Of a stretch of DNA of 64,000 nt, positions 51,469 to 63,708 are shown piece after piece (position 1 is the first letter of the stretch; every line of letters starts with the position of its first letter). A model generated the notes under the pieces. That model was given only the letters and a program-made list of their open reading frames with translations. It did not search any database and was not told the origin of the DNA. The stretch is taken from assembly GCF_000005505.3 (NCBI RefSeq), contig NC_016135.3:9022613-9086612 (forward strand), read 5' to 3'. Made by a program: the position numbers and the translations under genes. This DNA comes from Brachypodium distachyon (taxonomy: Eukaryota > Streptophyta > Magnoliopsida > Poales > Poaceae).

Positions 51469-52856
51469 CCGACGCCTTGAAGCACATAGCAGAGCAACCT
51501 TGCAGCAGCGATGCCAGCAGTTGGAGCCGCTGTCATCACCATTTGCAGTATTGGTGTTGCCAGCTTAAAGCACCGTCGACTGGAGACGTGAGCGGCCGCG
51601 TGAAGCACGAAAAATCCACCTTGTAGCAGCGTTGCCTGTGGCTTCCAGCATCATTGATCCCCGTTTGCAGCATTGCCCGTAGCTCTGTGGGCAAGGAGAA
51701 GATAAGGCGTTGGTCGCTTGCAAGGATGGGCGACCGAGGGGGAGTAATTTTGTGGAGAAAGAGGGGCGGAGGGAAATTGAGACGGACATCAAAGTGAAAC
51801 AGTCAAGAGGAAGAAATCGTCTGCGGTGGCGGCTCCCTCGCCGCCACTGCCGCCCGCCTTGGCTGCGGACCAAGCAACCAAAGGTTACTGGGTGTTGGCT
51901 GGAGGCACCGATGCCCGACCGGTGCAACTGGGAGGCTACGGTTGTGATCGTTCGTTTGTGGCTGTTGGACGGCGCTCCCTGATCGTTATGGCGGTGCCGG
52001 TCTCCCTCTTAGGATGGTGAACGGCGGTTGTGCAGCGGCTCCAGGTGATGGTGCCAAGGGCGGCTGTGGCGGTTTTCTGCGTGGATCTGGCGGAGGAATG
52101 CTGCTTTCCAGGTCCGCGTGCTTGGTCATAGGCAGCGGCGCAGAATTCTTCCGCCACGGGCAGGCTCCTACAGCGGCAGCAACGTCAGGTGAACCTTCAG
52201 CTTGCCCGGAGGAGGCCGGCAAGCATAATGCTCGTAACCAGAAATCGTCGGTTCGGGCCGTTCGCCCCCCACGCACACGCGCCCCTGTCCGTTATCCCAT
52301 TGCTGCGAAGAAGGTGGCCACCGGCCACCGCCTGGGGCGGCTGGACGCACCCGCTCGTGGTGCCTTGGGAGCCCCAAATCTGCCGAGGGCTTGCGAGATC
52401 TGGTGTGTGGCTACAGCGGATGGCCTGATCCGACAATGTCGCCATGTCGGCGCCTCTGGGACGGCCTAGTAATTGCCACTTGCATGGTTCGTTGTGCAAA
52501 GATGTCCACATCATCAACCTCCCGACACGTGCGCTATGGATAGGATTGGATATTCCTGATCCTTTGTTCATGGCTTGTATGTGTTCCTCTTGGCGCATTG
52601 GCGTTTTGCAACAGTGGCTTTCTTCTTCTGGTCTGTTCAAAGATGTTCAAATGGCTTCGTCAACTTGGCGTTTATTTGGCTTGGTGGACGGACCTTCAAA
52701 CTTCAACTATCCAATCACTATCATGTGTCCCGCGGATCTCGTGCATGGATCATTGCCGACTGGTTCCCGGAAAGAAGTGCTTGATAGAATTTGGGTGCTT
52801 GGTTCGTGTTCGACACCGTCAATGCCAGGTGGCGTGGATATATTGAACCTCTCTTA

Positions 52857-54422
52857 GAGCATCTCCAACAGGTTCCCTAAAAAGCCCCATTCCCTAAAAT
52901 ATCTGCCCCCATTCCCTAAAACTTGCAAAAAACAGCTCCAGCAGGTTCCCTAAATGGTACCCTATACCTAAAATTTTAGGGAACTTCACTATTTTCTCTC
53001 TCCTCTTCCCTAGATGTATGGAATCGACACTCTATTCCCTAAAACGCGAAAAGCGAGCGCGCGAAGAAAAACAGCCCGTTTCCTTTCCCTTCCGCGCCTG
53101 CCCGGCTGCCCCGACTCCTTCGATTTGATCGCCGCCACTGCTCTCCGCCGGCGGCGGCCATGGCCGCGCCTCCGGATCCACGCGGAAACGGCCCGCCTCC
53201 GCCTCCCGCTGCCTCGTGCCCTTCTCCCAGACAACGCTGTCGTCCCATGGCCCGGCGCTGCCGTCCCATGCCCCTGCGCCTCCCTCCTACGCCCCTGCGC
53301 CTCCCTCCTACGCCCCTGCCATCGCGCACGAGGAGGACCCGGCTACGCCTATGGCGCCGCCGCCGCCGTCCTCCTTGCTGCAGACGAGTGGCGGCCCGCC
53401 AAGGAAGACCACCGCCAAGTGCAAGGGCAGGCCGGCCACTGTCCTGCCGGCTGCATCTCCACCTCCCCCTTCTGCCGAGCACCAAGTGTTCGATGACATG
53501 GCTACAAGGTACATATTTTTCCCTCTGCTGTGCACATGTGAGATTTTTCCCTCTGCTGTGATTGTCTCTGTTGTGCACATGTTAATTGACTATATGAATG
53601 TGCTTGCTGATGGGTGATGAGTATTTTAGTGCAGCAAATGAGATTTTTTCCTATTGCATTATAGTGCAGCAAATGTGATGAATAGAATGTATGCTTTGCA
53701 GTGTGGTTGGTGATGGATCTTTCATGAGCATGATGGTAGATGATGATGTGGAGGTAATGGACGACGAGGTTTTATTGATCCATTTCCTTCGAAAGGGCGG
53801 CAAACGAACTATACCATTCAAGAGGATGAAACTTTGGTGTTGGCATGGGAGGCTTTCACACTTGATGTGAATCATGGAGTTGAGCAAAGTGGATCTATCT
53901 ATTGGCAACGTATCAATGAACACTACCATCAGATCAAGAAGACGCCGGGTGACCGAACTCAAAAGTCATTGACAAATAGGTGGTCGGCCATACAAGATAC
54001 ACGCAGCAAATGGGTGGCTTCATGCCTGGCTTTTTCATGGGAGGTGGTGGCAGCATGGGAGATGGTAGAGCCATGGGAGATGGAGGCAGCATGGGGGATG
54101 GAGGCGGCATGGCGGATGGAGGCGGCATGGGAGGTGGCACAAGTGGCTGAGTTTGATCTTCATATTTGAATTATCTTTATGTTTCAAGGAACTATGTGTT
54201 TGAACCGTGTTTTGTGTCGAACCATGTTTGTCGGATGATGCATTTTGGTTAAATGATGATCTATTTATGTTTGCATTTATCTATATGAACATTATGTCAT
54301 GTTAGAAGGTGTTTTTTGAGAAAAGCAGGAAATTTAGGTAATCAGTTTAGGGAACCTGCTAGAGAGGGACACTTTTTTCTGAGAATTTGTTCTCTCTCCT
54401 ATCCCTAAAGCTGGAGATGCTC
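52857..54422. mobile_element. Harbinger-like element H1
   Basis: 1,566 bp with ends GAGCATCTCCAACAGG and CTGGAGATGCTC and the duplication TTA on both sides (52854-52856, 54423-54425). It contains a broken gene for the Myb/SANT-like partner protein of Harbinger elements; no DDE transposase is present. Confidence 0.75.
53160..54170 (+). pseudogene. Harbinger Myb/SANT-like ORF, broken
   Basis: A Pro-rich first part (SHAPAPPSYAPAPPSYAP) ends at a possible donor ACAAG/GTACAT near 53508; a TTGCAG acceptor is at about 53700. The second part encodes EDETLVLAWEAFTLD and YWQRINEHYHQIKKTPGDRT then SLTNRWSAIQDTRSKW (53819-53983), the trihelix/SANT-like domain of Harbinger ORF1 proteins. It then goes out of frame into a Gly/Met-rich repeat (MGDGGSMGDGGGMADG). 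A frame break near 53775 and loss of the region after SKW make it a pseudogene. Confidence 0.65.
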
Positions 54423-54629
54423 TTAGTCCAAGAGATGCATCGGTGGTGATTGAATCTGTTGCGTGTCGTCGTTCGCTTCGGCCTTTCGTCTTTTTTTTTT
54501 TCTTTGGCTGTGTGCATCCTCGATGTCTCGTTTGTTGCCATTGTGTAGGTGCAAAAGATGGGTGTACTTAATATCTTCTTAATATTAATAATATTACTCT
54601 TTATGGAGAAAAAAAGAAAGAAGTCGTGT

Positions 54630-55500
54630 GCGCTGCGGATGAGAGAGAGACACTCAGGAAGTACAGACGTAGATCAGTTCGTATGGAACGGCTCGGCAAG
54701 CGGCCGACGCAACGCGCGGATCTGTCGGTCTATTGAGAAATCATTTGCCATACCCAAACGACCTATATTTCACGGGCGCACGTAGCTGCCCGGAACGGGA
54801 CATTTCCGCACAGTTCCAGCGCCGGACCCTCTACGTTCCGGCGCCCCGCTCCCTCCCTCCCTCGCCGGAATTAAAGTGCCGACGATCCCCCAACCTCCTA
54901 CTTCTCTCCCCAAACTCATGCCGCCCTCGCCGTCGACCATCCCAAGCGCCGGCCCCGCGTCAAAGCCCCTGGCGTAGCAGCGGCTCGGGCTACCGCCGTT
55001 GGCCGCCGGCGCTCCGCCCCTCTGCAGACCTCTCCGCTTCCACGTGGAATAGGCCGCCAAGAGACCCCGCGGCGGCAGCAGCGACGCGGCCCCCCAAGAA
55101 GCCGCCGCCCTGGCTCGCGGCATTGCCGACCGCCGCTGCTCCCTCCTCTGCGCCTTCCGACCCCGGCTCTGCCGCTTCGCGTTCCGCAGCCCCTGTGCCG
55201 CGCCGACGAGCTCCCGCAGCCCGGGCTCTGCATGACCCGCGCTCCTGGCCCACGGGCGCAAAATTCTGGCGGCCAATGCCTTCCCCACTCTCCCGAACTC
55301 GACCACGCCGCGCACTAGCAAGCGGCAGCGGTTCATGGAGCCGCACGGCGGAGCGGGGCAAGGAGCAGCGCGGTTGAGCAGGGGCGGCAGACGAAGCGGC
55401 GGGGCCAAGCGGCGATGCGCGGTGCAAAGCGGGGGAGCACCGCGGCCGAGTGGCAGCGAGCAGAGCAGCTAGCTAGGCGGCAAGCGCAGGTGCTGAGAGA
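54630..55500. other. GC-rich part of element E, no gene recognised
   Basis: Frames are long on both strands only because of GC content (Ala/Arg/Pro-rich). No domain, splice pattern or homology was recognised. Confidence 0.4.
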
Positions 55501-55855
55501 AATGCATCTTCAATTTTTCTTTGTTTTTGACATCGCATGTGTAGGTTTGTGCAAGGGATCGGCTTGAATTGGAGCATGCAAATATATGTTTGTATGTATG
55601 TATGAATGACAATTATCTATAATTGGTTGTTTGGGTTTATACTTCGGTCGGCAGTGAGATGCGATGCAAGTAAGGTGTTCGACGAAATAGATGAGAGAAA
55701 AAGATGCCTTAGCATATGGGTATTCAGTTTTAGGTGTGCTGTAAAAGCCGGAGCCATTTTAATTACCCATATTTTCTCTTTTACCTATCCAAATTGGTTT
55801 TGGGTTTCCAAAATATGGATATGCTGTTAAAGATGCTCTTAGAGCATCCCTACAA

Positions 55856-57010
55856 TACTACAGAAAACCCCTTCCGTAATTCCCCTCCAGTGGCGGTTAA
55901 AACGGACCAAAAAACCCACCGCCACTTGTTGTATAATCCTTCAGGAGTGTACTCGGTTAAATATTTTTATGCTATCATTAATAATGGTGGTATCTAGCCT
56001 GCTCATTCCCTAGCTATTTGGAACATTGTGGTTCCCCTCAAGATACATGTGTTTTTGTGGCTCTTGTCTAATAATAAATTGCTTACTAGGGTCAACCTTG
56101 CTAAGAGACGACAGGTAGATGATCCTTCTTGTGTTTTCTGTGGGGATCCTGAGTCGATTGCACATCTATTTTTTGATTGTTGTGTGGCCAAAGTTACCTG
56201 GAAGTTAATTTCTTCTATTCTGGCTATTACAATTGGTTCTGACTTTCTTTCGGTGGGTCAATGGTGGATTAGTAAAAAGAAGCATGCTGGGCATAATGTT
56301 TTGTCTTCAGCTGTATTGTGGTCGCTCTGGACTCACCGGAATGCTATTTGTTTTCAGGGAAAGTCTTGGAGAAGTGCTCAGGTGATTTTGGACATGGCGT
56401 CTGCTCACTGTCGTCGCTGGAGGGTGCTGTGCCGGGGAAACTTCTTGGTGAAGGTGGAGCAGTTCATCCGCGACATGGAGCACGGGAGAGGGGAGCTCCT
56501 GCGGATCACCTGGCACTGACGCCGCTATCTGGACCTGGACCATGGAAGATCTTCATGCCCAACTTGCTGAAACCACCTGGTTCCCAGATATGGAGGAAAC
56601 TTCGGCATGAGGAAGTTGTAGTTCTGGCTTGTGTCACTTATTGTAGCTTCTCTCTCTGTTTGCCGTGCGGACTTTGCAGCCAAAACTGTCAACTGCTTGA
56701 GCATATCAACCTGAACATATGCCTGATGCTTGGTCTCATGAATGAAATGGGACCGAGGGGAAACCCCTATTTTTCTAAAAAATCCACCGCCACTGGATGC
56801 CTCTCAGGGCATCCACGAGTAATCACCGCCACTGGTGCCCGGTGATTCTTGTCCCGAATATACTCACCGCCACTGGTGTGGCACCAGTGGCGGTGATAAC
56901 CACCAGCTATCGCCCGTCAGTGGCGGTTCTTTTTTTCGACCGCCACTGGTGGTTTTTAGGGTTTTCGTGGGCAGCTTTAGTGGCGGTCGCCACTGGTGGA
57001 CCTCCCGATA
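55856..57010. mobile_element. CACTA-like subterminal repeat region
   Basis: At least nine copies of a motif around ACCGCCACTGG occur in both orientations (near 55888, 55917, 56785, 56827, 56867, 56888, 56921, 56940, 56981), some paired head to head. TACTACAGAAAACCCC at 55856 differs by one base from a CACTACAGAAA end. No right end or transposase was found. Confidence 0.5.
55927..56783 (+). mobile_element. 5'-truncated LINE with target duplication
   Basis: 857 bp with an 11-bp duplication CCACCGCCACT on both sides (55916-55926, 56784-56794) and a short A tail (56777-56782). Its only frame encodes the RT-associated zinc-binding domain: LKIHVFLWLLSNNKLLTR, DPSCVFCGDPESIAHLFFDC and AVLWSLWTHRNAICF (56028-56519). 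The preceding part is joined by a TAG near 55996. Confidence 0.9.
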
Positions 57011-57500
57011 CATGATTGTACTACTCAGTCTCAGTGACCTTTCTTGAACCCCTTAAGCACCGCACAATCATCAGTTTAGTACTCAAGAGGAACGGGAACT
57101 CACTCAGCACTGAGTAGTAACCACCGATAGCTGGGGCGGGCGATCCCTTTTTATGCTGGACAAAATGCATGTAAACTAGCAGATACACCATATGGGTCAC
57201 CGCATCCGATTATTCGGTCTTTGGGCCAAAAATGAGCTTGGGCGGAAACCCCAAACTAGGCCAGCCCGGAACAAGGTATTCAGGAAACCGAAACGACACC
57301 TCCGAGCATCGTATATCTAGGGCTCAGAGGGGCCGCTATGGTACAAAATCTAGAGCCATCCGCCTCCCAAACCCCAAGCGCTCCTGCCCTCTCCTCCAAC
57401 TCCGACAAGAAATTCCCGCCACCGTCCTCATCCAACTCCACTGGTGGTGCACTCGAGCACTCTGACTGCTCCGCCGTACCCTTACCCCGCACGGACAGGG
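57011..57500. other. unassigned sequence
   Basis: No gene or repeat recognised. TGAGCTTGGGCGGAAACCCC and neighbouring GC-balanced bases may be upstream sequence of the reading frame that follows. Confidence 0.3.
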
Positions 57501-57501
57501 A

Positions 57502-57951
57502 AACCCTAGCGGTAGCCACGGCGGAGCGAATGAGGACGAGGCGGCACGGTGGAATTCTATCGGGGCATGGCATCACGGTGCCCGCAAATGGGAGAAACAC
57601 CGCCACCTCAGCCGCGACGCCGAGCGCCGCTACGAGGCCTACCTGGCAGCAGAAGTGCGGGTGGTGGCGGGCAGTTCTAGCGGCGCTCGCACGCTGTGGC
57701 TAGAGGAGCCCGAGTCCTCTCGCACGGCCATGCGTTGCCGCACGTTTTTGCCAGAGGAGGAGGATCTTGAGGAACCGTAGTACCTTGTGGCACTCGCGGG
57801 TAGCATCATCACTGCCGACGTGGAGGGTGCCTGCCGCCAACAGGAGGATGTCGAGGACCAGGACATCCAACTTGCCATTGCAGAACCCGAGAAAGTGATT
57901 CCACCGGGGAGGGAGCTCATCATCCGAAAAATCCTTTCGGATGATGAGTAG
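57502..57951 (+). pseudogene. unknown coding remnant
   Basis: One frame reads coherently over about 150 codons: GGANEDEAARWNSIGAWHHG, then WEKHRHLSRDAERRYEAYLA, WLEEPESSRTAMRCRTFLPE, a TAG at 57778, then AGSIITADVEGACRQQEDVE and LIIRKILSDDE ending in TAG at 57949. The residue mix (Arg, Glu, Trp, His) looks like real protein, not GC noise, and two stops mark it as decayed or as separate exons. Not recognised; it may belong to a transposon. Confidence 0.4.
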
Positions 57952-58309
57952 GCAGCAAGGAGAAGGACGCGGGGCGAGGAGAAGATGTTGCCGCCAGGAC
58001 TGAAGAAGGAGCAGTCAAAGTAGAAAAATGAGCCAGTGGCGACAAAGAGCACATTTTGTTTCTGTTAATTGCTCCTTTGCTAACTATTATGTATTAGTAT
58101 TTTCTGTAAATAATGAACTCTACTTCTAGGTAGTTGATGAATGATAGTTGATGATGACAGTTCGCGCAAAGCTCATTTTCAAATTTTTATGTTCTAAGCT
58201 CGGTATCTGTTCTGCGCGAACCTATGCTGAACTGAATATCTGGGTTCGGTTCAACAGAACTCATGCTATTCGGATCTCTGTTTTGATGTATCCGCTAGAG
58301 GTGCTCTTA

Positions 58310-61300
58310 GAACGTTAGAGAGACTTTTACTTAGTTGGGCCTTAGATTTCTTAACTACCCAAGATGTCCCTTTTATTGTTGTGGGAGATTTTAACCTGAT
58401 AAGACACCCTGGTGAAAAAAACCAAAATTATGTGCATTCCATCTTCACTGACTCCTTCAACTCAATAATCAATGTGTACAATCTCAGAGAGATTGTCATG
58501 ACAGGTGGCAGATACACCTGGTGTAATTGTCAGGACAATCCCACCTTGGTTAAACTTGACAGAATCCTAATGTCTCCTGAATGGGAAGATTTATTTCCTC
58601 TAGTTACTGTTAGGAAGCTCCCTAAGTCACTCTCTGATCATAATGCTTTGCTAATGACATCTGGTACTGCTACCAATAAAGCAAAAGCAGGTTTAGATTT
58701 TATCTATCTGGGTTGCAACATGAGGATTTCCTCCCAAAAGTTAGACAGATTTGGCAGCAACCTATTAGAGCAAAATCCATTCTAGATATAATCCAGATCA
58801 AGCTGAAAAGGTGTAAGAAGCACTTTAGAGGTTGGCGGGCTAGTCTTTTTGGCCACAATAAAGAGCAGAAACAAGATATGAAAAAGGAACTTGAAATTCT
58901 TGAATCCTTGGAGAAAGAAGGCTGGAACGCGGTGGAAGGAAGGTTGAAATTATGGCTGCTCTATTAAAAATTTATGCTGATGAGGAACTTTATCGGTTCC
59001 AAGGATCCCATCAAAACTAGCTCCTGGAAGGAGACAATAACTTAAAATTCTTTCATAAAATTGCAAATGGGATAAAACGAAACAACACCATTTTTTTTCT
59101 CTGGAAGTAGAAGATAAGATTATTTCTGATCCAGCTGTGCTTCTACAGCATGCTACTGAATACTATAAGACACTTTTTGGGCCTGCTCCGAACCCTGGCA
59201 ACATTAATGTTGACCCATCCCTATGGGATGGTTCTGAAAATGGCACTGAGGAGGAAAACTATACCCTTACTCAAGCTTTCTCTGAAGAGGAAATTACAAA
59301 TGCCCTTTTCTCAATGAAGAAGAACAAAGCTCCTGGCCCTGATGCCTTCCCAATTGAATTCTTTTAGGCAGGCTGGGAGTTTATGAAAACTGATATCATG
59401 TTTACGTTTCATGAATTTCATTGTGGAAGATTGGACATACAGAGATTGAATTATGGGGTCATCACCCTGTTGCCTAAGATCAAGGATGCCAACAAAATTC
59501 AACAATTTTGCCCTATCTGTCTCCTGAGTTGCTTATACAAACTGATAACTAAAGTGCTGACCATCAGGTTGGGTTTAGTTATTCATAGGCCCATCAGTAT
59601 ACATCAAAATGCTTTCATTAATGGTAGATACATTGTGGATGGAATCATCTCACTGCATGAGATTATACATGAGGTGAAAAAAAGTGAGGACAGTGCCATG
59701 TTCCTTAAACTTGATTTTGAGAAAGCCTATGACAAGGTCAGCCGGCCTTTCTTGATTGCTTGCATTGAAGACAGAGGCTTCTGTGCTCAATGGGTTAGCT
59801 AGATTAAACAAGTTTTGTATAATGGCACAGTTTGTGTCAAAATGAATAACATGGTGGGTGCTTACTTTTAAAGCCACAAAGGGGTGAGGCAGGGAAACCC
59901 CCTCTCCCCATACCTTTTTAATTTGGCTGCTGACTATCTTACTAGGATGGTGTACAGAGCTCAGTCCTTGAACCTTATACAAGGCCTTATCCCTCACCTT
60001 GTTTCCCCTGGCATAGCAATCCTACAGTGTGCAGATGATACAATCCTTTGCTTTGCTCATGATGTTGAAAAAGCTATAAATCTAAAATTGTTGCTTTATA
60101 CTTTTGAAATGATGTCTGGGCTCAAAATTAACTTCACCAAAAGTGAATTATATCTGGCGGCGGGTGATAATAATATTGCTCAACATTACTCTGATGTGTT
60201 TGGGTGCAATGTTGGTGAAATCCCTTTTACCTACCTGGGAGTCCCTGTGGGGGGGGTCCAGATTACTTAACAAACACTGGGATTTCCTGTGTGCTAAAGT
60301 GGACAAGAGATTGGAAGCCTGGAGGGGTGGAACACTTTCCTCTGGAGGCAGAGCTGCTCAGATCAAATCTTGTTTGGAAAGTATCCCTACTTATCATATG
60401 TCTATCTATAGATTGCCTAAGGGAGCTATGGGGAAAATTGATAAGTCCAGAAGAACCTTCTTCTGGCAGGGAGGTAGTAATAAAAAAAAGTATCGCCTGG
60501 TCAATTGAAAGAGAGTTTGTAAACCTAAAAACAAAGGGGGCCTTGGCTTTAGAAGGCTGGATTTCTGCAATACTAGCTTGTTGTGTAAATGGTGGTGGAG
60601 ACATGAGACCAAGTCTGGTATGTGGCAAAAAATTGTTTGGAAAAAATATCTTGAAAGGAAACATGTGGCGACTGTGTCTGTTAGGATGAGTGATTCACCT
60701 TGTTTGAAGGATATCATGCAGGTGAAGCATATATATTTGAGGGGGAGATTTTGGAGAATTGGCTCTGGACAAAAAGCTCTTTTCTGGGATGATAAATGGG
60801 CTGGTGAGTCTGCGTTATGCCATATGTATCCTGAGCTCTACCTCTTCTGCAATTTTAAGGAAGTCACTGTTTCATTTGTGAAGGAGAACTGGCACATGGT
60901 GTCGTTCTCTAGATGGTTGCATGGCCATTTGGCCCTACAGTGGGAGGAAATAGTCATCCTTAGAGCAATTCTCATTGAATGATCATGAAGATCAGGTGTG
61001 CTGGAAATAGACACCAAAGAAAATTTATTCTGTACAATCTACTTATAATCATCTTTGCAAGCATGTGGTGGGACCTGACTACACTTTTATCTGGAGGGCA
61101 AAGCTCCCTCTGAAGATTGAGATCTTTGTTTGGCAAATTTTCCTGGGTGCTATACTGACTAAAGATGTTATGAAAGTCATAAACTGGCCTGGGAGCCCAA
61201 AATGTTTTTTCTGTCACAAAGATGAAACCATTTTGCACTTATTCTTTGAGTGTACTGTGGCTAAAGTGGTCTGGGGCTGTATTGGCAGCTTCGTGGGCAC

Positions 61301-61620
61301 ATAGACGATTCCTCGAAATCACTGGAAATTTTTTGTCTGGGCTGGGCGTCTTTTACATCTCCATAACCTGTGTTTTCTGGAGGGTCTGACTGCTGTGTGT
61401 TGGGCTATCTGGAAAGCTCGGAAAGAAGTTTGTTTTGAGAAAAAAAACTTGCAGCATTCTGAATCTGTGATCTGTGATCTTCTCTCTGTGTGCACTATTA
61501 CTGCAGAAGGAGCCGAGGCATCAACAAATGAAGGATGGGGCGCATGGATTGCTGCATGCGACTGTGGCGCTGCTGAGAAGACGTCAACCGGCTGGGGGTG
61601 CTGATCGAAGGCTCATTGAT
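58310..61620 (+). mobile_element. 5'-truncated LINE with decayed ORF2
   Basis: Starts inside the endonuclease: FIVVGDFNLIRHPGEK, GGRYTWCNCQD and SLSDHNALL (endonuclease Asp and His motifs). RT follows with KKNKAPGPDAFPIEF, KLDFEKAYDKVSRPFL (catalytic Asp), GVRQGNPLSPYLFNLA and QCADDTILC, where the usual YADD is CADD. The zinc-binding domain WRAKLPLKIEIFVWQIF and CFFCHKDETILHLFFEC comes near 61090-61260. Stops or frame changes occur at 59365, 59800, 59868, about 60270 and 61300. No clear poly(A). Confidence 0.85.
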
Positions 61621-61637
61621 GCTGCTTCTGCTTAATG

Positions 61638-61697
61638 GACGTCTACGACTACCTTTTGGGTTCTGCTTGATGGACGTCTACGACTACCGATCGGCTG
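61638..61697 (+). repeat. short direct repeat
   Basis: TTCTGCTTAATGGACGTCTA then CGACTACC is followed 34 bp on by TTCTGCTTGATGGACGTCTA and CGACTACC. Confidence 0.8.
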
Positions 61698-62710
61698 CAA
61701 ACAAACAAAGTTTTGCGCAGCCGTTGACCACAGCAGCTTGCAACTCGACCCAAGCTTCAAACAAACAAACAGCCGGTGACCCCTCACTCCGGCCAAAATT
61801 CAAACAAACAAGGGTCTCCGGCTCTCCGCTGCGCTATGCCGTGGTTCAGCTCTGCTCGTTATGCGCCGTCCTTCCGTTCCTTGGTTCGCCTTGCAGGCTG
61901 AGAGCACCAACGCGTCTCCTCCTCCCGGACCTGGACGCGGCCGCATCGTCGGACGCAGCACCTACCGCGCCGCCTCTTCCCGGACTTGGACGCAGCCGCA
62001 TCGTCGGGTCGCCGCGCTCGTGGTGCGCTGGAGCCGCGCCTGATCTGCGGAACACGCGGCGAGATGGGCGCGCGGGTGAACGAGGAGGGGAGAGAGCAGT
62101 AGGAGGAGCAGCGGAGGACCCGAGCTTCTGCGGGCCGTCATCGTCTCGGGCTCCGCCGGCCGCCACCTCCCGCGCCCGGCCGGCACTCTCCTCCCCTGCG
62201 AGCGCCGTCGCCGTCTCTCTCATCCTCGGCAGTGGCGCTTTTCTTCGACTTGCCGGAAGAAGAGATCGACGGCGAGGAGAACGGCGCGGGGGAGCTCGGG
62301 GACAAGGCGGATCCCGGAGAGGTCGGCATCGAGCTCACCTCGGCACCGCGGATCTCCCAGGGTCGGTTACGAGGATATCCCGCACCCGGTGAGGCCGCTC
62401 AGGCTGCGGCGGCGCTCCGCCGGCCTTGGGGAAGAAGACCCGCGGGAGGGGGATCCTCGCGCGGCTTCCATGCCGTGCGGGCTCGGAAGCAGGTCGTCAC
62501 GGCGGGGTCGTGGTGGCGCGTGCGGGTTAGGGTGCGCAGAACGTGGCTCAGTGCTGGCCGAAGATGTAGAAGAAAGGGACAGTGGCCATGGTGAAGGGAG
62601 AGAAGATGAAGAAGGGGAGAAAAAAGAAGAACGAAAATATGCAGGGGCTTAATGCAAAAATGAGATGCGACCTGACAGCGGGCCCACCTGTAAGAAATCG
62701 TGTCAAACAC
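61698..62710 (+). other. GC-rich region, possible decayed gene 5' end
   Basis: AAACAAACAAAC runs, then a block rich in CG dinucleotides (61860-62580). GACCTGGACGCGGCCGCATC and GACTTGGACGCAGCCGCATC are a tandem duplication 67 bp apart. The frame from 62232 (MALFFDLPEEEIDGEENGAG) has an acidic start and a basic continuation. It looks like a first exon but no domain or intron could be confirmed. Confidence 0.3.
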
Positions 62711-63480
62711 ACTTAATCTTTGGTTTTGGGTAAACTGAGAAAATTAGGCGCAAACTTTGTGGTTCCGCGAGAAAATTAACTCAATCTGTGGTTCGGTGAG
62801 AACTATGTTTCAAATACTGGTTTTTTAAAATTTGCTCTATTTTATTTGCTGGATTTTGTTAGTTCGCGTCCATGTCATGTTTGCAGACATGCTGAAAGAC
62901 TATTTTCCAAAAACGAATCGGCTCTAGCTTGTTGGAACAACCGAGAATATTCCCTCCTTTGGTTGTGTTCTCGTGATATATACGTAGGTTTCAAGTGTTC
63001 TAGACGTCAGCCAATCTTCTACTGTGCACACATTGCAGCGGCCTACTTCATGCCGATGATATAATGCTCTAATTTCTGTTAGCTGTTTAGCCAAATTGTC
63101 GTTATAGTTAGGATTTAATCAACATGTTAATTTTGGTTTTAATCATTGCTTCTTCCCTTCGGAATTCCCACCCATGTCTCTAGTTCTCTACCGTGAGATT
63201 GCCGGGAAACAAAATACGTAGATGGCTTCCAATGAACAACTATGCAACGATGAATCCTTTGGAATTGCCACCTTTTGCTATAAGCTGAGATGGCCTGGCA
63301 ACAAGTTGCATCGATGAACACGAAGATAAGTAGACAACAAGCACTGACGAGTAACTAAGGCTCTGCAAATGGAGCACAGACGAAGCGTCACACACAAAAG
63401 AAAGAAAATTGATCCAAATTGATCCATGATCATCTGCACGCTTACAAGACACATGCATCAATTCATTGATTGATTATTCT
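62711..63480. other. no feature seen
   Basis: AT-rich sequence; only short open frames without similarity that I recognise. Confidence 0.4.
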
Positions 63481-63533
63481 TGCTGATCAAGCTGATTGTT
63501 GTCTTTGCATGCCTCAAGTTGAAACGGAAGCAT

Positions 63534-63708
63534 CTAGGCTATATGATCCACAACAGCGGCATCCTCGGTGTCATTGATGGCGCCCGCGCCGTTGTCGGCC
63601 GTAGAAAGCGACCCCACCCCAGGTTCATTGCCTCCGGTGATGTCCGGCAAGGCTCGTCCAGCCGCACGGAGACTACAGGCGGTGGTTTCGCCTAGTGGCG
63701 AAGCTGGA
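63534..63708 (-). pseudogene. possible last exon of unknown minus-strand gene
   Basis: A minus-strand frame (PDITGGNEPGVGSLSTADNG, NDTEDAAVVDHIA, TAG at 63534) looks like a C-terminal exon and runs upstream into LTR T5 at 63709, which would have split it. Not recognised and short. Confidence 0.25.

Larger units (their letters stand above)
52440..54620 (+). mobile_element. retroposon-like 3' tail around H1
   Basis: After Harbinger H1 the sequence resumes CTTTGGCTGTGTGCATCCTCG and ends GGTGCAAAAGATGGGTGTAC, TTAATATTA repeats and an A-rich tract, a tail type seen in dispersed grass retroposons. The 5' border is unknown. The open frame 52444-52857 has no domain I recognise. Confidence 0.35.
49892..55838. 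mobile_element. Harbinger-like element E, nested host
   Basis: GAGCATCTCCAACAGCATAC at the left and the complement of GAGCATCTTTAACAGCATAT at the right form inverted ends of about 25 bp (CCATATT also shared). ATA and TTA stand outside, an imperfect 3-bp duplication. Inside are a SIRE-type solo LTR, Harbinger H1, a retroposon-like tail and GC-rich stretches (50017-50310, 54790-55480) without a recognised transposase. The pairing of ends rests on their similarity only. Confidence 0.5.

Noticed and set aside
61846..62594. Confident gene in the GC-rich block
   Set aside because: Frames exist on all strands, none has a recognised domain, and a confirmed splice site is lacking.
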